Source: Microcebus murinus
Taxonomy: Eukaryota > Chordata > Mammalia > Primates > Cheirogaleidae
Direction: 5' to 3'
Assembly: GCF_040939455.1 (NCBI RefSeq)
Contig: NC_134108.1
Span: 38,422,501-38,486,500, forward strand
DNA length: 64,000 bases
Shown: piece by piece, positions 23,011-35,215 of the stretch
Position numbering within the stretch: position 1 is the first letter of the stretch
Layout of the letters: each line of letters starts with the position of its first letter
Program-made: the position numbers and the translations under genes
The notes under the pieces: model-generated
What the model was told of the DNA's origin: nothing
Seen by the model: the letters and a program-made list of their open reading frames with translations, nothing else
Databases searched by the model: none

Positions 23011-25214
23011 TGTTGAATGGGATGCTTTTTTTTGTGAGATCCTTTAATTCAATATTTTTTGGATACTTACCTCATAATCATTGTTTCTAACTCTGGAAAA
23101 ATAAAATAGGGCTGCTAAGAACTGATAGTCCTGAAAGTTTTCCAGCCCTATATCCAAGTGTGAATTTGATAACCTTGCAAAATTCTAAATGTATAAACTC
23201 TTTAGAGCTCAGGGTGAGAACAAGTTGAAAACTTTACACTCACTCTCTCACTCTCCTTTGCTAGCTTGAAATTATTATTAAAACTATCAGAGGATCAGTC
23301 TAGCCTTCCTGTCCATTCTCCAGTTTCTTCCCCCTTCTCTCTCTCACAGTCACACACACACTGGAGCTATTGCTGAGCTGAAACCTTGCATAGCGTTCCT
23401 AGAGGTCCCCACCCCTGCCCCCATACTGCATGGTGTCTCAACATACCTGCCATGTGTCTCTTACCATGCTTTGTAAATAACAAGCACTATGATGAACAAT
23501 TGAGGTTCAGAGGAATTACCACAATTATGTAGATTAAGGAGAAGTATAATCAAAATTTGGATGAACTAGTCCTTTATAGTGTGTGGGCTTTTGCTGAAAA
23601 AAACAGTGCTTTAGTCAAGTTGGTTTTGAGTCCAACATCCTGTTTCTGATGCATATTTATCAACACCCTCACCACTGTCTTTTATTAAAGAATTACTATT
23701 GTATTACACATGTTTCCTTTTGGCTATAAAATTTTGATTCAGCAGTGAAGTTAGATTTATTGACTAGGGGAGCAAGGACTGTTGACTTTTTTCTCTGCTT
23801 TGTGCCAAGTCCATAGTGTATGGGAGAGTGAGGTACTAGCTATTTATTGTTTTTCAAATACCATTATTTTTCCCATTCACAAATCCATTGGGAGGCATGA
23901 GTTTTGCCAGTAGATTTATTACTAGTACAAAATATAGTGATAAATTCATTAACAATTGTTTTATCTTCTTGTCCATTCATTGAACTTCCTGTATGTACAA
24001 TCAGGGTCATTAAATTTAAAAAAATCATGAAAGACTTATCAGAGTCAGCAAAGCAAAACGTGAAATGCAGAGTTAGCAGTTAACTGTTAAATCTAGAGTA
24101 TTCAGTCCAAAATGAAAGACTTGCTTGTCTATGTTCACTGACCATACTCGCAGATAATTGCTGGCCCCTTACTTTACTTTGGGCTATATTGATGAAGGAT
24201 AAAAGTGAAACAGAGATCTATGGTTTGATTTAATTATTGAAAATAAAAATGTTTGTCTTTGAAATATAACTTGGGTCATGGTCTCATAGTTTTGTGGACT
24301 GATGCTAATGCTGAAAATTCAAGACGATTGCTTTTGTAATTCTTGGTCAGTCATCAATGTTTAGCTTGGGTGCTGAAACCCTAAAAAGTGGGTTCATTAA
24401 GTAATAAATACCTCCAAGTTGGATGAACAAAACAGCTTCTAAATATGTATTTGGTCTGGTGTTTCTGCATTATTTGTTAAACCCACAAAATGTAGATTTT
24501 TATCTCTAAGTTCTGTTCACTCACTTGTAGCTACTTTAGGAAGTAGTTTTACTACTCTTTACTTCCACAGTGAGAACTGCAAGATCATTGTGGTACAACT
24601 TAGCCAACACTTAACACAGCATGTTTATATTACTTTCTATATTTTTTAAGACCAGCATTTATTATTCCTTAAGAAGTCCTTAACAGTTTTCTTTCTTAGG
24701 GATTTCTTTTTCAGTTTTGGAAGAATAAGTCATGGACTCAATTAGGTTAATAATTTCTCACCCATGAGGCCACAATGAATTTATTCTGCACCTTTGGAGA
24801 ATATTACTCACTCTGCCTTTGGAGAATATTACTCAATATATAAAAGGGAAAAATCAGGATGTAAGAACTCTCTTCTGGAAGGCTACATTTCCCTGATTCT
24901 TACTGCTTAAAAAATACTTTTGAATATTTTTATAAACCTCCACATAATAAATTGAAGCCCTCTGCTTGAATCTACCTACTCTTTTAGGAATGAAAGGTAC
25001 TTAAAATTCTATTTTGGCCAAGTAAAGAAATTTTAATGACCTGTCCACTAGTTGAATTTAAGCATACTAGCTTGCCACTATATTGCCAAAACAAATGAAA
25101 ATTCATTGCCTGTTATTGGAACCAACTTAAGTAAGGTAACACTTCATTTTTTGAGCATCATAAGGGAAATGAATTATTCCACTTAAGTGAATTTTCCACA
25201 TAAATGTTCCAGAG
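23011..25214. other. unassigned DNA with one small tandem duplication
   Basis: No gene supported. It contains a 20-bp perfect direct repeat (24791-24810 and 24816-24835) and a CA patch near 23349-23361. Nothing else can be named. Confidence 0.45.
24791..24835. repeat. 25-bp period tandem duplication
   Basis: The 20-mer cctttggagaatattactca is present twice, offset by 25 bp, with no mismatch. This suggests a recent local duplication. Confidence 0.85.
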
Positions 25215-25510
25215 TTATCTTTTAAAACAAAAATCAGAGCATGCTGGTCTCTCGCTGAAAACCTTCAGTGACTTCCTATTATCTAAAGAATAATACATTG
25301 CTTTATAATCTACCATTCTAGTTTTATCTCCCTTCAATTTCCTGATCACCTATGACTTACTTTGGTTTGCTCACCATTCTCTGGACCTATCATACTCCTT
25401 TAATTCTTTGATTCCCAGATGCTATTCCATGTGGCCATGAATGCCACACTTCACTTTTTCTGCTTGACAAATTCTTACCTTTAAAGGTGACTAACCTTCA
25501 AAGTTACCTT
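25215..25510 (+). repeat. L2 LINE relic
   Basis: The order 'aaatcagagcatgctggtct', 'gaaaaccttcagtgacttcc', 'ctcaccattctctgg', 'tttgattcccagatgctatt' and 'aaggtgactaaccttcaaag' tracks the L2 3' region (aatcagatcatgtcactc, aaaccctccaatggcttccc, cactctgctccag, tgcctggaacgct, caaatgtcacc). No reading frame survives. Confidence 0.6.
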
Positions 25511-25811
25511 TTCTAATGTAATATTTGGCTCAATATTAATTTACTGTTTTCTTTGTGTTTTTATAGTTCCAATATATGTTTTCAATATAGAAACCATGCT
25601 GTATTATAAGCCCAAGTGCAGATCAATTCATGAGTGGATTAATAATTAAAAAAAATTTTATATTAGCCTTTCTAACTGAATTGGGAGCTAACAGTGGTCA
25701 GGGCACATGCACTCACCCCCACCCCTTAAACATTCAGTTTTTAAAAAATCTTGGTGTCTTTAGAGACTTACTGGAAGTAAGTAGTATAGTACTGGAACAC
25801 AGTGATGTTGT

Positions 25812-26278
25812 ATTTGTTTTCTCTGGCTGCTATAACAAATTACCAAAAACCGAGTGGCTTAAGATGTTGGGAATTTATTCTCTCACAGTTTATTAGCTAG
25901 AAATCTAAAACTAAGGTGTCAGCAGGGCCACACTTCCTCCGGAAACTGTGGGACAGAATCTGTTCCATGCCTCTCTAAATTCCGGTTCCTGCAATCCTTG
26001 GCATTTCTTGGCTTATAGCCACAGCACTCCAATCTCTGCCTCCATCTTTATATCACCTTCTTCTATGTGTGCTTCTTACAGCTCCATCCCCCTTTCTCTT
26101 ATAAGGATATATATGATTGTATTTAGGGTCAACATTTATGATCCAGGATAAACTCCTCCTCTTAAGATCCTTAACTGAATCACACATTTTGGTTTTGCCA
26201 GGTATTTAATAAAGTGATATTCACAGGTTCTAGGCGTCAGGACATGGAAATATCTTTGGGAGCCATCATCAGTAGATC
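25812..26278 (-). mobile_element. MLT1-type MaLR LTR, antisense
   Basis: The plus strand reads 'tttgttttctctggctgc', 'tataacaaattacc', 'gaatttattctctcacag', 'gtcagcagggccacac', 'caatccttggcatttcttgg', 'actccaatctctgcctcc', 'aagatccttaactgaatcac' and 'aggacatggaaatatcttt', the complement order of MLT1-like LTRs. Open frames at 25630-25896 and 25948-26151 overlap it and are by-products. Confidence 0.7.
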
Positions 26279-26828
26279 ACAGAGAGTTCACACAGTTTTT
26301 AAGCTAAATTACTCATTTAAATACTAAAACTTCCAAAATATTAAACCATTTTTTGAAGAAAATATTACTAAAATGTATCTCATACTTCTTTGCTTTTTAA
26401 ATCAGAGCATGACATTGTATTACAAATTTATACTTGTTGATACCAGTTTTTTAAGATTTTCAAAATTCAACTGTAATTTAAGTTGTGGATTAATTTTAGG
26501 CTCCTAGAGAGTTTAATAAAACTCTTACTCCTCTCTAAATGTATTAGAACTGCAGTAGTTATTGATCATCTATGTAACATAGAGCTATACAAACAAATGA
26601 GATCCATATTTTTCTCTTTTAAAGAGATAACTAATCACTATAAAAAATAGACATGGAAGTATAACTCTATCAATAAAATATGCAACTTTTGTGTGGCTAA
26701 AGAGTTATCAAAACCTTTCAGTTTTCTGCATGAGAAGTTGACATTTGATAAACTTTCTATCTTTATTACCTGGAAGCCTGGTAAAAGTAATATATCCACC
26801 ATATTTTTGAAAATATTGGTTATGATAA
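26279..26828. other. unassigned AT-rich DNA
   Basis: No gene or recognisable repeat is seen. Confidence 0.45.
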
Positions 26829-26840
26829 AAATGACCCTTG

Positions 26841-27178
26841 GGCTGGGCGCGGTGACTTACTCCTGGTAATCTTAGCACTCTGGGAGGCTGAGGTGGGAGG
26901 ATCACTCAAAGTCAGGAGTTCGAAAACCAGCCTGAGCAAGAGTGAGACCTCATCTTTACTAAAAATAGAAAGAAATTTAATTGGCCAACTAAAAATATAT
27001 AGAAAAAATTAGCTGGGCATGGTGGTGCATGCCTATAGTCCCAACTACTCAGGAGGCTAAGGCAGGAGGATCGCTTGAGCCCAGGAGTTTGAGATTGCTG
27101 TGAGCTAGGCTTATGCCACGACACTCTAGCCCAGGCAGTGGAGTGAGACTCTGTCAAAAAAAAAAACAACAAGAAAAC
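26841..27178 (+). mobile_element. Alu SINE, lemur dimeric type, with perfect TSD
   Basis: Starts 'ggctgggcgcggtgacttac', has the 'cctgagcaagagtgagacc' block, the 'aattggccaact' extra block and 'aaaatatatagaaaaaatta', then a right arm ending in a CAA-interrupted A tail. Flanks 26829-26840 and 27179-27190 are an exact 12-bp target duplication (aaatgacccttg). The minus-strand open frame at 26912-27205 is an Alu antisense frame. Confidence 0.95.
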
Positions 27179-27638
27179 AAATGACCCTTGATTGGCAAAT
27201 GTCATCTAGATTTAAAAGAAGTATAAATTAATGATATTAAGAATAAATAAACTATAAATAACTGATAGGCATGCCATAGAAGGATTATCAGCCAGTTCGT
27301 AGGATCAAGCTGAGCTTGAAGATGATAATTCATGGTAGATCCAAGCTATATAGTTATGCAACTTTTCTCTAGCAGTGTCTAGTCACACAGGAGTAGGAAC
27401 AGACAAGATGGATTGTAGCATTGTTCAAGGTTAGAGTTTTGCCTGGTTAGTTTCAGTGGAGTAATTAGGGTGCTAGGGACTTGGAGGTGCTGGCTAAAGT
27501 ACTTTTGGTGATAAAACATGGGCTTTAGGGAATGATAAGTAGGTAGAAAGGAATTGCTAGGTTGGAAGGGAATGGAAACTTCACAACCTTTGTCGTTCTC
27601 ATTGGTAGAAGAGGAGATGTCAGCAAGGGCATGAATTG

Positions 27639-27685
27639 AAAGGAAAGGAAAGGGAAGGAAAGGCAAGGTAAGGAAAGGAAAGGGT
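27639..27685. repeat. GGAAA-rich purine repeat
   Basis: Irregular (GGAAA)n/(AAGG)n run. Its pyrimidine complement explains the low-complexity F/P/L-rich minus-strand frames at 27379-27780. Confidence 0.85.
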
Positions 27686-30590
27686 GGCTGATGAGTTGTT
27701 TCTTTGAATAGAAGAAAACAAACATGGAACGATTCCTTGTGATGACAAGCATGTGCTCTGGGAGCGGGTGACTGAAACACAGTAGTTTGAAGGTAGCTGA
27801 AGTAAAGAAGGTTCAGAGATTATAATGCTACTGTGTGTGATGGATCACTTGTCTAGGTATTGAGGTCATTCAAGATGACAAAAGCACTTGGGTGGAGACA
27901 AAACCATGAGCTGAGATATAAACCCCTAAAAAACTAGAAGAGTTACTTGTAGGCCAGGGGACCATAGCACCAAGAGGGGGAAAAAGATTCAAAGAATAAT
28001 GAGCTGTTACAGAGAAGCTCGGAGGTGGCCCACGGGTGGGAGGGGAAGGCCTGCACTGGTGGCAGTGGCGCTGTGGAAGAGCAGGCTTTGTCTATGACAG
28101 TAAAGTAGTGAGGCACTTTCAGAAGGGGATAACGAGTGCTTACAATGGAATGGAGATTCCAGAGGGTTCTGTGGCATGAACTGGGGTTACAAGAGGAGAA
28201 CAGTTGGAAGCGAGGCAATGAATTTGTGCAAAAGTTGTGAAAAAAGCACAAGGTAGTTAGCCAATGACAGTAAAAGAGAGGAAGTTCAGGAAAAGGCAGT
28301 GACAAAGAATTAAAAGAGGTAAAAGATGCATGGATAGAATTGAATGGGCTGAGATATCCTAACTCTGAGTCCAGTCATTTTGGTTTAGGGTCCTCAGAGG
28401 TAACTGGCTTGGTTCCTGTGAGGCAGACGAGAACCTCGAAAGGTGTTGAAGGACCTGGCCTCAGCTGGAGTGCGTGGCGAGGATTTGACACTGTAGTTAC
28501 TTGTTACTACTGTCAAGAGTAAAAGGATGTTTTCCTATTGCAAATTATATCACCTTTAAATCTACTGCTTTTAATCTAGTTAGAGACTGGGATTGAAATC
28601 AAAAATTTGCTAAAACCGGAGGCCTTCTGTTCCGTAAAATTTCTTTTTAAAATAGTCTTTCTCCCTAGTTCTAGTGTTTCTCTGATGATTTCAGAGTATT
28701 GAGTAGATGGGATGTTTTCACATCGAAACTTTAAAAGGTAAAAGTCTAATTTTCTTTGTACATGCTGTATAATTTTCCCCTCCCATATTGAAAATAAAGA
28801 TTTTCTTTATTAAATTGGTGGATGAAGTTGTTTACTAACTTTTAAAATGTTAAACATTAGTGGTTACTTGCTTAAGCAAAGTTCTAATTTGTGGAATTAG
28901 CAAGGCAAGCATTCATTAGTTTTATAGCTAAAATCTAACTATTTGTCCATGTGTTTTAAACAATATAACCCTGAGTCCAAGATTTTACTTCTTATTTGCT
29001 ACTTTTCTAATATTTTCAGCAGGAAAAGTCAAGCGCAGGAATCATGTATCTGTGACTCGGGCTGCTCTATTCTAGTGTTCCAACTCAGAGGCTCACAAGT
29101 AGGTATTCTCCCTTGACATGTTTATATTCTCATAGTTTGGAAGAGTGGTAATAACTTCAAGGTCCAACATTTCCAGTTTGAGATTTGATGGTTAAGAACA
29201 TTTGGTTTAGACTTAAAGATCTTTCCGCACTTGCTGAGAAATTATCTTCCCTATAGATCATTAAAAATATTTTCCTTTGATTTGAGCTAATTTTCCCAGA
29301 TAATATCATTACATTCTTGGCACCATAAATTCATAACTTAAATTGTGCTAAACCAAAAGCTGTGGCATATTAATATTTTAGTGGGTCAACTTACTTTTGT
29401 CTCTTGTATCCCTTACATTGACTTTTTTACTTCAAGTGTGTTATGAATAAATAATAAATGTGATATTAAGATTTTAAAACACTTTTTAATCTATCAAGGC
29501 TTTTCAAGAAACAGTCTTGAAGGCAAAGATCACATTTCTTTTATAAATTATGGAACTCATTTATATACATTCTCACTGAATTTTTACTCATTGAAGTGAT
29601 CCTAAATAAGTCATCAAAATCCATCTTTTCTTTGAAGTTGTAGACTTAAGGAAACTCTGACAATAGGCTTTGAAATAGCTTATAAAATAATTTTTCACAT
29701 ATGACAAGTTTTATAATGAAATTTTTACATTTGCAACCTTAAAGCTGATTAGTGTAAAAAAATCTTTTTAATTTAACTAAAAGTCTGGAAACAAATTATG
29801 AGTAATTTTTAGATGCCTTTCCATACTACATTAGTGTATTTAGTTGAAATAATTTCAGGGTGTTTTTTTTTTTCAGGTAACAAACTTTCAAATTACAACT
29901 GAGAAAACGGACCAAATTCCTCATCATTTATACATTCTTTTATAGATGTTTTCTAGGCAAGCAATATTATTAAATATGAAAAAGTAAAAGTTATCTGAAT
30001 CAAAAATCATCTCTCCTCATTTCGTTTATAAATTCTATAAGAGTAAAGTGAAAATTCTTCTTTATGCCACACAAAATTGAAGATAAGCTGTTATTGGTCT
30101 TGCTCCCTCAACCCTGGGAAAAGTTCATTACACTCAAAACTTTAAATTAAAGCGAGAGAATACTGTGCCTCATAAGTATTAATAGATAAAAACCTTTTCC
30201 CTCAGCTTATTCTCAGACTTATTTTTAGAAATTTATTGGAGATAGGTAATATATACCTTCCTTTTAATAAGTGACATTGTCAGCATTAAGTATAACTCTG
30301 GTTATGGAAATGTCTGTAGTATAATACAGCAAATGATATTACCTTTTACAAGAAATAATTTTGAGACTTGAATATAACAGACTCTGAGTTGGCTCACCAA
30401 AGTAAAAATCATGCAAAAAGATGATATTCTCTCAAAGGATACAGTGCCTTAAACCTGCATTCTCAAGCCCCTGCAAGTGTTTAGATATCTAGTGACTAGG
30501 ATTTAATAATAAAAAAAAAGGTAATACTTTGGATTTAAGCCAGTTAGATCTCATTTAACTGAGCTGCTTATTAGTGTTTTGTTTTAAATA
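27686..30590. other. repeat-poor DNA, no gene seen
   Basis: Nearly 3 kb without a repeat I can name. The first 800 bp are G/A-rich, and the open frames there (27943-28305, 120 codons -, and 28340-28522 +) have no domain. From ~28520 it turns AT-rich. Absence of recognisable transposons could mean old decay or constraint. Confidence 0.4.
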
Positions 30591-31558
30591 ACTAGGAGGG
30601 AACATTTTCTGTGCAAATTCTAATTCTTTGGCTCTGCTCTCAGGTAGGCTTTGCTATTGTGTTGGCTTGACATTTCATTTCTAATTCCAGGGCAAAGATT
30701 ACAGCAGTTTAGCTTGTGAGGAAAGGCAGGAATTTGGTTTTTGCTGTTGACATTTCACTTGGTTATTTCCTACCTCTTTGAAAAAGTCACTTTGCTCCTT
30801 ATCTCTTCTCCCTGTCAATTCCTGCCTCCCCCAGTATCTATTCCCTGAAACTGTTGATGTCTTTCATCAACAAGTGCAGTCCTGCCAAGCTTTCAAGCTA
30901 ATTCTAGTTTGAGCAAGAAGTGTATGAACAGCGTCTAAATCCATGAAGTCTAGAATTACTCTCCCTACTATAATCTGAGTGTCTGGTGCTGCAAGCTAAA
31001 CTGCACAACCTTTGCCCAGAGGGAGACATTATCTTTATTATCCTGGTCAGGAAACAATCAGCCACTGCCCAAGAGTGAGACCCTAACTTCCTCAGTACTC
31101 AGTAGATCGAATGGGGCTTGTTTTTACAGATTGGCTTAATTCATACATCTGGTTTTCTGCTTAGATTTGTCTGTCTAGGATGCATTTCTGTCCCAAGAAT
31201 AGTCTTTTGACTGGAGCCCTTAAATCCTGCCTAGTTTTGCTAATCTCCTTCACCAGGGTGCTAATCTCATCTCTGCTTTTTGTCCCTTTGTGAATAATCA
31301 GCTCATTACATGTACCCTGGACTCCAAGGACCTGAATTTGAATCAGATTTAGGTATCAATGGGTGCAAACACAAACCAGGCACAACTCAATCACAGGTCT
31401 TTGAGCATCTGTAAGACGGCCCAGTGGATCTCACAGATATTTTCGGCATTCAAATTTTTCCTCAGACTATGTTGTTGAGGGGCAATTCTCCATGACATTT
31501 CTATATGACTGTGGCAGCTTTTATTCCAGACTAATTTATGAAGGCCATTTTCATATCA
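30591..31558. other. unassigned DNA, balanced base composition
   Basis: This part is less AT-rich than its surroundings and without a repeat I can name. No reading frame of note. Confidence 0.4.
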
Positions 31559-31590
31559 AAAGGTGTTAAGGTGACAGTCTTAACACCTTT
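31559..31590. other. 12-bp perfect inverted repeat (hairpin)
   Basis: aaaggtgttaag at 31559-31570 and cttaacaccttt at 31579-31590 are exact complements with an 8-base loop (gtgacagt). As RNA or single-stranded DNA it would make a strong stem. It has no U run after it, and bacterial-type termination is irrelevant here. Confidence 0.8.
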
Positions 31591-31739
31591 GGAAAATAGA
31601 GATAGGCTGGATTTGTTTCCTGACCAGGATAGTAAAAATATTGTTTCCTGTTGGGATAAAGGATGGCCATGTTAGCTAGTATCACCGTTTGTAAGATTGG
31701 GAGCTTCCTAAGCTGAAGTTTCATTAACTGTGACAAACC

Positions 31740-31935
31740 CGCTGTCTGCCCAGTATTCACTTGGGCCCCTCTACGTCACCCCAACAGAACATGGTGGGAC
31801 AAGGGAGAACTGACTCAAACATGAAACGCATACTGCTTGCTGTGCTATGAGCAATAAAGCACTTTGTCTCTGACCCAAGAGTCTTATGTCTTCTGCGGGT
31901 ATGGAGGAAACTGTGGCAGGCTAAAAGTTGAGACC
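31740..31935 (+). repeat. possible LTR 3' part, family unresolved
   Basis: 'tgtgctatgagcaataaagc' is a strong polyadenylation signal (aataaa at ~31853), followed by 'actttgtctctgacccaag' and a decayed end. This arrangement is typical of an LTR R/U5 boundary. I could not define the left edge or find a partner LTR. Opposite-strand frames at 31566-31966 are by-products. Confidence 0.3.
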
Positions 31936-31999
31936 CTTCCAAGTTCTTGCAACTGTCCCCCCACACTTTTGTGAAGTGAAAAGAATGCAGACTTTAGAG

Positions 32000-32210
32000 T
32001 AACCTGTACCAGAATTCCAACTCAGTGCTTTGTGATCTCAGAGATTAATAACCCCTGATTCAATTTCCTCATTCATAACATGAATTAACATTGTTGTTGA
32101 GGATTAGAGAATGCTTGTATGTAAACTGGCTTTGTGTATTTCCTGGATCATAGAGATAAGGACTGAAGCCAGGACATCTGGTCCTCAAAGCCATGTTCTT
32201 TCCACTTGTG
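32000..32210 (+). repeat. MIR-like relic
   Basis: 'gaatgcagactttagagt', 'attccaactcagtgc', 'caatttcctcattcata', 'acatgaattaacattg', 'gttgaggattagaga' and 'aatgcttgtatgtaaa' match MIR order on the plus strand. The tail 'ctcaaagccatgttctttcc' resembles a second, antisense MIR fragment. Confidence 0.55.
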
Positions 32211-34576
32211 CCACGTGGATCTGATAAGAAATATCATTCAGTATATACACTGACTCACCTTTTTCTTATTCCACTCATTTCAGATGTGATAACTATTATA
32301 AATAAACTTCAATGTCTCTAGCTAATTTTTCACTAGATGGTTTTAGAAAAAAATGATATTCATATTAATTTGGAAGTATTGGTTGAATTGAGAATCTTGC
32401 CCCCTGGACAATATTCCATTTTCTATACATTACACATTGGTACTCACAATTTAAAAATCTCTACTTATTAAAAAACGTCACCTCTTACTTGGTTTTGCAT
32501 TATAGAAGCTATGTTATATATAGATTCTGCACGTAACTTTCACTGACTGAAGCTCTCGTAGTAGATATAGTAAGACTCCTGCTAAAATATTATCTCTGTG
32601 AAATCATTCACTTAGCCCTGAAACCTTCCTCAGATCTACAGAGAAAGCTGACCAGATACATTATGTGACTAATTTACTCTCTTAAAACAGGGTTAGTAAT
32701 GTTTTCAGAGAAAACTGTTTTTCACTTTCGGGACTCCATGTGTTTCATAAGGTTGCCCATTCTTAGCATGATGCTATTTTTAAAGGCACGTGAAAAAAGA
32801 TTCATCACATTATTTAATCTGCTTTAAGGCACACCATGTCTACAATGAAGACCAGATTGTGGAATGCTTATGTCACCTATTTTATTTAACTTGGATCTCC
32901 TTTAGAATCCTGTTATTACTGTCCCTGCCTCTGAGTCTTCTTTCTTGATGAAACATGCACAGACAACACTAGCCTTCCCTTAAATTATTGAGCTTTATTT
33001 CTTTTTGTTCAAGGAATCTTTGAAATCTTATTTTCTTATCTGTATAAGTCAATGACTTGGGAAAGTAAATATATTTTCTTGGATTTGACCCTGAGTAAAT
33101 ATGCAATTTTTATGACTTGTGTTACTACTCTATCATATGCATTTATATGTAAAAATTATGGATATATTTGTCTATCAACTCATTTAATGATTATGGTTTA
33201 ATAGTTTGTATAATCCTTAGTTCCATTATATCTGCTTTATTTAATTATTCCTAAGTGGCTGAAATAATGTTCGTTCATTTTCATTTTTCATTTATTTATT
33301 TGAAAACTACTTTGCTCCAGAAAGGACTAATGTTATTTATAATGATACAATGCCATAATTAAATATGAAATAAATAATGAATGAGGCAATTGGGGCAAAC
33401 AGAAAAGAGCTACATATTTGCCCAGAAGATTTCAAGCAAACAAAGCAGAAGACTCATGTTCAGTTTCGTGATTCATAGCGTCCATGAAATAATCAGAAAG
33501 ATAATTTTCTTCTCATTTCAAAAAGAATTTTTTCTTCCTAAATATGGGCTATGCAATGTAATTAACAATATTCCCAGCCAAATCCTTATAGCAACTATAG
33601 CAATATTTCCTGGGGTTGTTTCTTACAAAATGCTTCAATGTAAGCCAACGGCACTAGCCCAAGTACAGTTGAGTAAATGCATAATTGATGTTCATTCACA
33701 TAACTGTTATATTCAAATTTGGAAACAATGTAATTATTTGCCAGTAGGATATTTATTAAAGAAATTATGATATTTTATGATAACTTTTATGTAAGTATTA
33801 AAACTCTGTCTTCCAAGAATCCTTAACAAAATAGAGAAATAATCATGAAATGAATGTAAAGTAAAAGAATGAGGATAGAAAATCTGTCTTTGTCTCCAAT
33901 ATCCTAATTGTACTAACATGTCAATAGAGGAAATGCAAGAAGAAAATATTAACAATGATTATCTGGGGGGAGAGGAATTTAGAGTGATTTTATTTTCTTC
34001 TTTATGTTAAAAAAATTCCACTTACAATGATTACACACAGTGTTTATAATAAGGAAAAACTCAGTGGATGTTAATAGAAAAATCCTGACTCACTTCTGAC
34101 TGTGAAAGAAATAGAGGTACTGGCACAACATTTAGGGCTCCATGACTTATTTCTAATCCTCCTTTCTGACTTTCTCTTCCAATAAAGCTCGTGCCCTGGT
34201 CAAACTGAACCTCTTGCTATTAGATGGACAGATATTCATGCTTCTTTACCTCTGGGCTCCTGTTGTTAGTTAGCTCTGCTTCTACAAGTAACTCCACCCC
34301 TCCACCTCTAGTCCTTCCATTCTGTCTAGTGTTGTGCTCCTTGCACTCTACCAATTTAATAAAACTTTACAAATTCCAATTGAACCCATCCTTCCTACAA
34401 CTTCCTAGGTCACTGTTGGCTTTCTATAGTAGTCATCACTCTACAAAGAAATATTTTTCATGTAAATGTGTTTTTTCTCCCTTCAAATGAATAGTTCCTT
34501 TATAACATTTTTTTCATACTCACTCTGTGTCCTTCATGTGTCCATCTATGCATCTAGCATAGATACAACAGATGTC
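32211..34576. other. unassigned AT-rich DNA
   Basis: No gene or nameable repeat. Open frames at 33381-33770 (+, 129 codons), 33734-33955 (-) and 34224-34490 (+) were read: no signal, domain or repeated motif. Confidence 0.45.
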
Positions 34577-34990
34577 TCAATTATCTACTGCTGTATAACA
34601 AACCACCCGAAACTAAGTGATTCATGTTGGCTGGGATTCACCTGAGGATTCAATCAGGTTGGCATATGCAAGATGGCTCACTCAGACCTGGCCATTGGTC
34701 CTGACTACTGGCTGGAAGCTCAGGTAGGCTGGTCTACTACAGTATCTTTGATATCTCATAGCATGCATGGCAACTGGATTGTAAGAGGGAACACGCTAAA
34801 AACAAGAGTTCTCAGAGTCAGGAAGTAAAAATTGCCAGTTCTCTTAAAGGCTAGGTGTGGAACAGGGCACAGTGTCAATTTCTGAGACATTCTATTGGTC
34901 AAGGCAGTCAAAAACCATCCCAGATTCAAGGAAAGGGGGAATAAGTACCACCTCTCCATAAGGCAAGTGACCAAGAATTTGCAGCTATAT
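34577..34990 (-). mobile_element. MLT1-type (older subfamily) MaLR LTR, antisense
   Basis: 'ttatctactgctgtataaca', 'aaccacccgaaactaagtg', 'caagatggctcactcag', 'attctattggtcaaggcag', 'cccagattcaaggaaagg' and 'gcaagtgaccaagaatttg' follow the complement of the older MLT1 LTRs. It is decayed and solo. Confidence 0.6.
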
Positions 34991-35004
34991 TGAAGAACCA
35001 CAGA

Positions 35005-35215
35005 AGGTTCATTTATTCAGCCAGTGTTATGGAGCACCTATTCTGAATATTATTTCAGGCAGTGGGGTTACAATAATGATTAAAAAAATCAATCAAACAG
35101 GCAGAACTCCCTGCTCATTGTGAAGCTTTCATTTTATAGGGAAGAGAAAGAAAATAAAAAGTAATAAAATATGTAGTTTATTAAACATTATAGGTGCTAT
35201 GAAGAAGGTGACTAT
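35005..35215 (-). repeat. L2 LINE 3' end relic, antisense
   Basis: 'ttcatttattcagccag', 'gagcacctattctg', 'ggcagtggggttacaataat', 'cctgctcattgtgaagcttt' and 'cattttatagggaagag' match the complement of the L2 3' terminus (ttcattcaacaaatattt, gcctactatgtgcc, ccctgccctcatggagctt). Confidence 0.6.

Noticed and set aside
26912..27205. 97-codon minus-strand frame
   Set aside because: Alu antisense frame; the known look-alike of Alu-derived hypothetical proteins.
27379..27780. 133-codon minus-strand frame, serine/proline/phenylalanine-rich
   Set aside because: It reads through the pyrimidine complement of a GGAAA-rich simple repeat; low complexity, no motif.
34577..34990. Stretch as an exon because of a moderate-length minus-strand frame (34756-35001)
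   Set aside because: The sequence follows the complement of an old MLT1-type LTR, and the frame has no protein motif.
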